Below, piece after piece: positions 60,286 to 64,000 of a stretch of 64,000 bases of DNA. The stretch covers positions 2,643,264 through 2,707,263 of the forward strand of contig NZ_JAIFZO010000002.1 of NCBI RefSeq assembly GCF_026341275.1. Direction: 5' to 3'. Made by a program: the position numbers and the translations under genes. The notes under the pieces are model-generated. The model saw nothing but the letters and a program-made list of their open reading frames with translations. It did not search any database and was not told the DNA's origin. This DNA is from Streptomyces ortus (GTDB lineage: Bacteria; Actinomycetota; Actinomycetes; Streptomycetales; Streptomycetaceae). Each line of letters begins with the position of its first letter. Within the stretch, counting starts at the first letter, position 1.

Positions 60286-61734
60286 ATGGAGTACGTGACT
60301 CGGATCGTGATCATTGGCGGCGGACCCGGCGGATACGAAGCGGCCCTGGTGGCCGCGCAGCTCGGCGCGGAGGTGACCGTCGTCGACTGCGACGGCCTGG
60401 GCGGTGCGTCGGTGCTCACCGACTGCGTGCCGTCCAAGACCCTCATCGCGACGGCCGAGGTGATGACCACCTTCGACTCCTCGTACGAGGAACTGGGGAT
60501 CATCGTCGCCGACGACACCCCGCACATCGACCAGCCCGCGCGCGTCGTCGGCGTCGACCTCGGCAAGGTCAACCGCCGGGTGAAGCGCCTCGCGCTCGCC
60601 CAGTCCCACGACATCACGGCCTCCGTGACGCGTGCCGGGGCCCGGGTGCTGCGCGGACGCGGCCGGCTGGAGGGCATGCAGGCCCTGGACGGCTCCCGCA
60701 AGGTCGTCGTACGGGCCGCGGACGGCAGCGAGGAGACGCTCGACGCCGACGCCGTGCTCATCGCGACCGGCGGGCACCCCCGTGAACTGGCCGACGCGCA
60801 GCCCGACGGCGAGCGGATCCTGAACTGGACGCAGGTCTACGACCTGGACGAGCTCCCCGAGGAGCTCATCGTGGTGGGGTCCGGTGTCACCGGCGCCGAG
60901 TTCGCCGGCGCGTACCAGGCGCTCGGCTCGCGGGTCACGCTCGTCTCCAGCCGCGACCGCGTGCTGCCGGGCGAGGACCCGGACGCGGCGGCCGTCCTGG
61001 AGGACGTCTTCCGGCGGCGCGGCATGAACGTCATGGCCCGCTCGCGCGCCGCGTCCGCCAAGCGGGTGGGCGACCGGGTCGAGGTGACGCTCGCCGACGG
61101 CCGCGTCATCACCGGCTCGCACTGCCTGATGGCCGTCGGTGCCATCCCCAACAGTGACGGCATGGGCCTGGAGGAGGCCGGGGTCAAGGTCCAGGAGTCC
61201 GGGCACATCTGGACCGACAAGGTCTCCCGGACCACGGCCCCCGGCGTGTACGCGGCCGGTGACGTCACCGGGATCTTCGCGCTCGCCTCCGTGGCCGCCA
61301 TGCAGGGCCGGATCGCCATGTACCACTTCCTCGGCGACGCGGTCGCCCCGCTCAATCTGAAGACGGTCTCCTCGAACGTCTTCACCGACCCCGAGATCGC
61401 CACCGTCGGCTACTCGCAGTCGGAGGTCGACAGCGGTGTCATCGACGCCCGGGTCGTGAAGCTGCCCCTGCTGCGCAACCCGCGCGCCAAGATGCAGGGC
61501 ATCCGGGACGGCTTCGTGAAGATCTTCTGCCGCCCCGGCACCGGGATCGTCGTCGGCGGTGTGGTCGTCGCGCCGCGCGCCTCGGAACTCATCCACCCGA
61601 TCTCGCTCGCCGTCGACAACAACCTGACCGTCGAGCAGATCGCGAAGGCCTTCACCGTCTATCCGTCCCTGTCGGGCTCGATCGCCGAGGTGGCCCGTCA
61701 GCTGCACACCCGGAAGTCCACGGGCGAGGGCTGA
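60286..61734 (+). CDS. lpdA: LpdA-type NAD(P)H:quinone oxidoreductase
   Basis: 482 aa, two-dinucleotide-binding flavoprotein like lipoamide dehydrogenase. FAD motif IVIIGGGPGGYEAALVAAQL; NAD motif ELIVVGSGVTGAEFAGAYQA; second FAD motif GVYAAGDVTGIFALA. The redox disulfide block reads GGASVLTDCVPSK, so one Cys of CxxxxC is missing, as in M. tuberculosis LpdA (Rv3303c), which reduces quinones rather than lipoamide. The C-terminal HPxxxE motif is also absent. ATG 60286 is used; GTG 60295 (VTRIVIIGGG) is an equal candidate. Confidence 0.88.
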   Translation: MEYVTRIVIIGGGPGGYEAALVAAQLGAEVTVVDCDGLGGASVLTDCVPSKTLIATAEVMTTFDSSYEELGIIVADDTPHIDQPARVVGVDLGKVNRRVKRLALAQSHDITASVTRAGARVLRGRGRLEGMQALDGSRKVVVRAADGSEETLDADAVLIATGGHPRELADAQPDGERILNWTQVYDLDELPEELIVVGSGVTGAEFAGAYQALGSRVTLVSSRDRVLPGEDPDAAAVLEDVFRRRGMNVMARSRAASAKRVGDRVEVTLADGRVITGSHCLMAVGAIPNSDGMGLEEAGVKVQESGHIWTDKVSRTTAPGVYAAGDVTGIFALASVAAMQGRIAMYHFLGDAVAPLNLKTVSSNVFTDPEIATVGYSQSEVDSGVIDARVVKLPLLRNPRAKMQGIRDGFVKIFCRPGTGIVVGGVVVAPRASELIHPISLAVDNNLTVEQIAKAFTVYPSLSGSIAEVARQLHTRKSTGEG

Positions 61735-61906
61735 GCCCGGCGCGGGGGCCTGAAACCGACCTCCCGGAGGAGTCGAAAGCGGTGCCCCGGACGGTTTCCC
61801 GCTGGTCACACGGACCGGCCGCCCCTCCGGTCACGCGGAGTCGCCGACCATTCGTGCGGCATAGGCGCCTGGATTAGGCGCGTATACCACTCCGGGTAGT
61901 GCCATG

Positions 61907-61926
61907 CGAACAACTTCTGTTATTCG
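61907..61926. promoter_or_regulatory. palindrome upstream of the DeoR gene
   Basis: CGAACAAC-TTCT-GTTATTCG: 8-bp arms with one mismatch, located 48 bp before the start and just upstream of the likely promoter. A candidate self-regulation site. Confidence 0.5.
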
Positions 61927-61960
61927 GCGCAAACTGCTGAAAGCAGACGGTCGTTGGGGT

Positions 61961-61973
61961 TACTGTCAGTTTC
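61961..61973 (+). promoter_or_regulatory. leaderless promoter of the DeoR gene
   Basis: TACTGT (61961-61966) lies 7 nt before the GTG, with no ribosome site. TGAAAG 17 bp upstream is a weak -35. Confidence 0.5.
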
Positions 61974-62936
61974 GTGTTCGCTGCAGAACGTCGTCAATTG
62001 ATCCTCGAAATGGTGCGAGCAAATGGAGCCGTGTCGCTCCGTGAGCTCGCCCGCGTCGTCCAGACCTCCGAAGTGACCGTACGGCGGGACGTGCGCGCAC
62101 TGGAGGCAGAAGGACTCCTCGACCGCCGACATGGCGGTGCGGTATTGCCGGGCGGGTTCACGCGGGAGTCCGGCTTTCCGCAGAAATCTCATCTCGCGAC
62201 CGCCGAGAAGACGGCCATCGCCGACCTCGCCGCGGGTCTCGTCGAAGAGGGCGAGGCCATTGTGGTGGGGGCGGGAACCACCACGCAGGAGCTGGCTCGC
62301 CGGCTCGCGCGGGTGCCGGGGCTGACCGTCGTCACCAATTCCCTGCTGGTGGCCCAGGCGCTGGCCCATGCCAACCGTGTGGAAGTCGTGATGACCGGCG
62401 GCACCCTGCGCGGTTCCAACTACGCCCTGGTGGGCAGCGGGGCCGAGCAGTCCCTCCAGGGGCTGCGGGTCTCCCGGGCCTTCCTGTCGGGAAGCGGGCT
62501 CACCGCCGAACGGGGGCTGTCCACCTCCAACATGCTGTCGGCCTCGGTCGACCGCGCGCTCGTCCAGGCGGCGGCCGAGGTCGTCGTCCTGGCCGATCAC
62601 ACCAAGCTCGGTGCCGACACGATGTTCCAGACGGTGCCGACCGATGTGATCACCCGCCTGGTCACGGACGAGCCACCGGCCCAGGACGACCGAGCGGCCA
62701 CCGAACTGCAGGCCCTGGCCGACCAGGGCGTACAGATCGCGGTGGCGGGAGCGGGTGGTTCGGGCGGCGATACGGTCCCGGCGGGGCGCCAGCCGCCACG
62801 CCGGGACGTGCCGCTGCCCGGCCCCCGACGCGGCCAGGTGCCCGGGGCGGGACCGCAGTTGCGCAGCGCCGCGGCGGTGCTGGGCGACCAGGGCCAGAGC
62901 GAGCGGGCGCGGGTCGCCGATATGCGCAGACGCTGA
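61974..62936 (+). CDS. DeoR/GlpR-family transcriptional regulator
   Basis: 320 aa. The N-terminal helix-turn-helix is FAAERRQLILEMVRANGAVS then LRELARVVQTSEVTVRRDVR, with the classical recognition helix ending RRHGGAV. The sugar-phosphate-binding DeoRC domain follows (AIVVGAGTTTQELARRLARV, VVTNSLLVAQALAHAN, VVVLADHTKLG). A ~60-residue Pro/Arg/Gly-rich tail is unusual. Such regulators sense sugar phosphates such as deoxyribose-5-phosphate, so it is a candidate for the nucleoside regulon, but nothing in the sequence proves the link. Confidence 0.88.
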   Translation: MFAAERRQLILEMVRANGAVSLRELARVVQTSEVTVRRDVRALEAEGLLDRRHGGAVLPGGFTRESGFPQKSHLATAEKTAIADLAAGLVEEGEAIVVGAGTTTQELARRLARVPGLTVVTNSLLVAQALAHANRVEVVMTGGTLRGSNYALVGSGAEQSLQGLRVSRAFLSGSGLTAERGLSTSNMLSASVDRALVQAAAEVVVLADHTKLGADTMFQTVPTDVITRLVTDEPPAQDDRAATELQALADQGVQIAVAGAGGSGGDTVPAGRQPPRRDVPLPGPRRGQVPGAGPQLRSAAAVLGDQGQSERARVADMRRR

Positions 62937-62976
62937 CAACGGAGTGGTGCTGACGGACAACGGAGTGGTGCTGACG
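62935..62976. repeat. 21-bp direct repeat
   Basis: GACAACGGAGTGGTGCTGACG occurs twice in tandem immediately at the DeoR stop codon, then GAC starts a third. Downstream, TCGTACGTCAGA repeats once at 62991 and 63018. Confidence 0.85.
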
Positions 62977-63031
62977 GACGGCGGTCCAGTTCGTACGTCA
63001 GACTCACAGGTCCGGCTCGTACGTCAGAGTG

Positions 63032-63598
63032 TCAGGCTTTGAGGCCCCGCAGCGTCAGTGCCAGCAGGCGGTCGGCCAACTCCGGGTCGCCCGGGGTCTC
63101 TTCGGCGGCCAGCGCGATCGCGTTGGTCAGCTGAAGCAGATCACCGATGGCGACACCGGTGCGTACGGAGCCTGCCTGCTGCGCGCGCGAGAGCAGGGCG
63201 CTGCCCGCCTCGCGCATCGGGCCACTGCACTGCGCGAGCGCCGAGGCGTCGTCGTGCGAGGCCGACATGAGCGCGCGTGACAGTCCGCGGTACTCACTCG
63301 CATGAGTGATGACGGCGCGCAGCCATTCCACGAGCGCCGTGCACGGATTCGATGCGTCCAGAAGTTCGCGTGAGCGGCTCAGCAGGTCGCTGACCGCGTC
63401 CGCGAAGACCGCGTTCAGCAGGGCGTGCCGGTTGGGGAAGTGGCGGTAGAGGGTGCCGATTCCCACGCCCGCGCGTTTCGCCACGTCCTCAAGGGAGGCG
63501 TCGGTGCCGTTCTGGGCGAACGTGGCCCTTGCCTCGGTGACCAGGCGGTCGTGGTTGCGGCGGGCGTCCGCGCGCATCCCTGCCGGGGGGTTGGCCAT
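63032..63598 (-). CDS. TetR-family transcriptional regulator
   Basis: 188 aa. The helix-turn-helix is RLVTEARATFAQNGTDASLE then DVAKRAGVGIGTLYRHFPNR. The C-terminal part (ALVEWLRAVITHASEYRGLS, LLQLTNAIALAAEETPGDPE) fits the SCO4008-like ligand-binding group. Its target is unknown; upstream DNA contains three near-copies of TCTGACG in tandem (63660-63680). It is convergent with the DeoR gene. Confidence 0.88.
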   Translation of the reverse strand: MANPPAGMRADARRNHDRLVTEARATFAQNGTDASLEDVAKRAGVGIGTLYRHFPNRHALLNAVFADAVSDLLSRSRELLDASNPCTALVEWLRAVITHASEYRGLSRALMSASHDDASALAQCSGPMREAGSALLSRAQQAGSVRTGVAIGDLLQLTNAIALAAEETPGDPELADRLLALTLRGLKA

Positions 63599-63723
63599 GG
63601 TTTGCCTGACCTCTCTTGCGTCCTGCAGCGCGGGTGTGGCCGGCCCGATGACCGAATTCGTCTGACGTCTGACGTCTGGCGTGGGGCGGTCGGACGGGTG
63701 CTGTGGGTCGGTGTGGCCGTTTG

Positions 63724-63825
63724 CGCAGTTCCCCGCGCCCCTGAAAGACGTCCCCGTGCCTTTGGAAGGCGCCCCGCGTCCCTGGAAAGCACTGACGGGG
63801 CGAGCCCCGTGAGGCGCGCCCCGTC
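63724..63825. repeat. GC-rich repeat and terminator hairpin before the carboxylase gene end
   Basis: GCGCAGTTCCCCGCGCCCCT (63724-63743) is another copy of the dispersed family. GACGGGGCG (63794-63802) pairs with CGCCCCGTC (63817-63825), just after the stop of the minus-strand carboxylase gene, and should be its terminator. No gene lies in 63599-63841. Confidence 0.8.
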
Positions 63826-63841
63826 GGTGTGACGGCCGGTG

Positions 63842-64000
63842 TCAGTCCTTGATTTCGCAGATGACCGCGCCCGAGGTGAGGGACGCGCCGACCTCTGCCG
63901 CGAGGGCCTTGACGGTGCCCGAGCGGTGGGCGTTCAGGGGCTGTTCCATCTTCATGGCCTCCAGGACCACGATCAGGTCGCCCTCCTTGACCTCCTGGCC
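63842..64000 (-). CDS. accA2: acetyl/propionyl-CoA carboxylase alpha chain, biotin-carrier end
   Basis: Only the last 52 codons are present. [20 protein letters not shown] contains the biotin-accepting Lys in the EAMKM motif, and the frame ends [14 protein letters not shown]. This is the BCCP domain at the C-terminus of an actinobacterial AccA-type subunit, which joins biotin carboxylase and carrier. The place next to a TetR, DeoR and lpdA-like gene matches accA2 in S. coelicolor; the paralogue accA1 cannot be excluded from this fragment. Confidence 0.85.
   Translation of the reverse strand, partial: GQEVKEGDLIVVLEAMKMEQPLNAHRSGTVKALAAEVGASLTSGAVICEIKD

Overview
The window is high-GC chromosomal DNA with GTG starts, stop/start overlaps (ATGA, GTGA), ECF sigma factors and an AfsQ1/AfsQ2/SigQ locus. 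It looks like the core chromosome of a Streptomyces or close relative. It starts inside sdhD (minus strand) and ends inside a biotinylated acyl-CoA carboxylase alpha chain like accA2. No tRNA, rRNA, insertion sequence, phage gene or CRISPR array was seen. The order sdhCD ... M20 hydrolase ... cdd-deoA ... add ... pmm/deoD/lpdA resembles the Rv3303c-Rv3319 neighbourhood of Mycobacterium tuberculosis, so the region looks like an old actinobacterial neighbourhood with Streptomyces-specific blocks inserted.

Layout. 1-16 kb: sdhDC, a divergent OHCU-decarboxylase-like gene, a GH20 hexosaminidase, an amidase/FG-GAP protein, two paralogous ECF-sigma plus membrane-protein modules, an L,D-transpeptidase, a LeuE-like exporter, and a flavin monooxygenase with a divergent TetR gene over two palindromic operators. 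16.4-25.2 kb: a two-armed cluster for a nonulosonic (sialic/Kdn-like) acid cell-surface polymer: acyltransferase, polysialyltransferase-like protein and GT2 on one arm; DUF6716-like glycosyltransferase, a fused CMP-sialate synthetase/HAD phosphatase, a NeuB lacking the SAF domain, and a second sialyltransferase-like protein on the other. 25.5-36.5 kb: M20 hydrolase, then nucleoside uptake and pyrimidine salvage (two BMP lipoproteins, ABC ATPase, two permeases, cdd, deoA) and an AEC permease. 36.7-50.2 kb: STAS protein, a SigX5-type sigma factor, MFS/LysR pair, add, small secreted proteins, PspC, VanZ, and afsQ2-afsQ1 divergent from sigQ. 50.3-64 kb: deoC with two aldehyde dehydrogenases (one truncated before its catalytic residues), PH-domain membrane proteins, a phosphohexomutase and purine nucleoside phosphorylase, gamma-glutamylcyclotransferase, an LpdA-type quinone reductase, DeoR and TetR regulators, and the carboxylase.

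Regulation seen in the DNA. A palindrome, consensus TCTACGCGCGTAGA, lies directly in front of both BMP genes, the ABC operon, add, deoC and the purine nucleoside phosphorylase. It ties six transcription units over 33 kb into one apparent nucleoside-catabolism regulon. Many genes carry a TANNNT hexamer 6-7 nt before the start codon, the signature of leaderless mRNAs. An exact AfsQ1 box lies between afsQ1 and sigQ. Downstream of sigQ, four hairpins recur at exactly 40-bp intervals. A family of short GC-rich intergenic repeats (core GTTCCCCGCGCCCCT) is scattered through the window.
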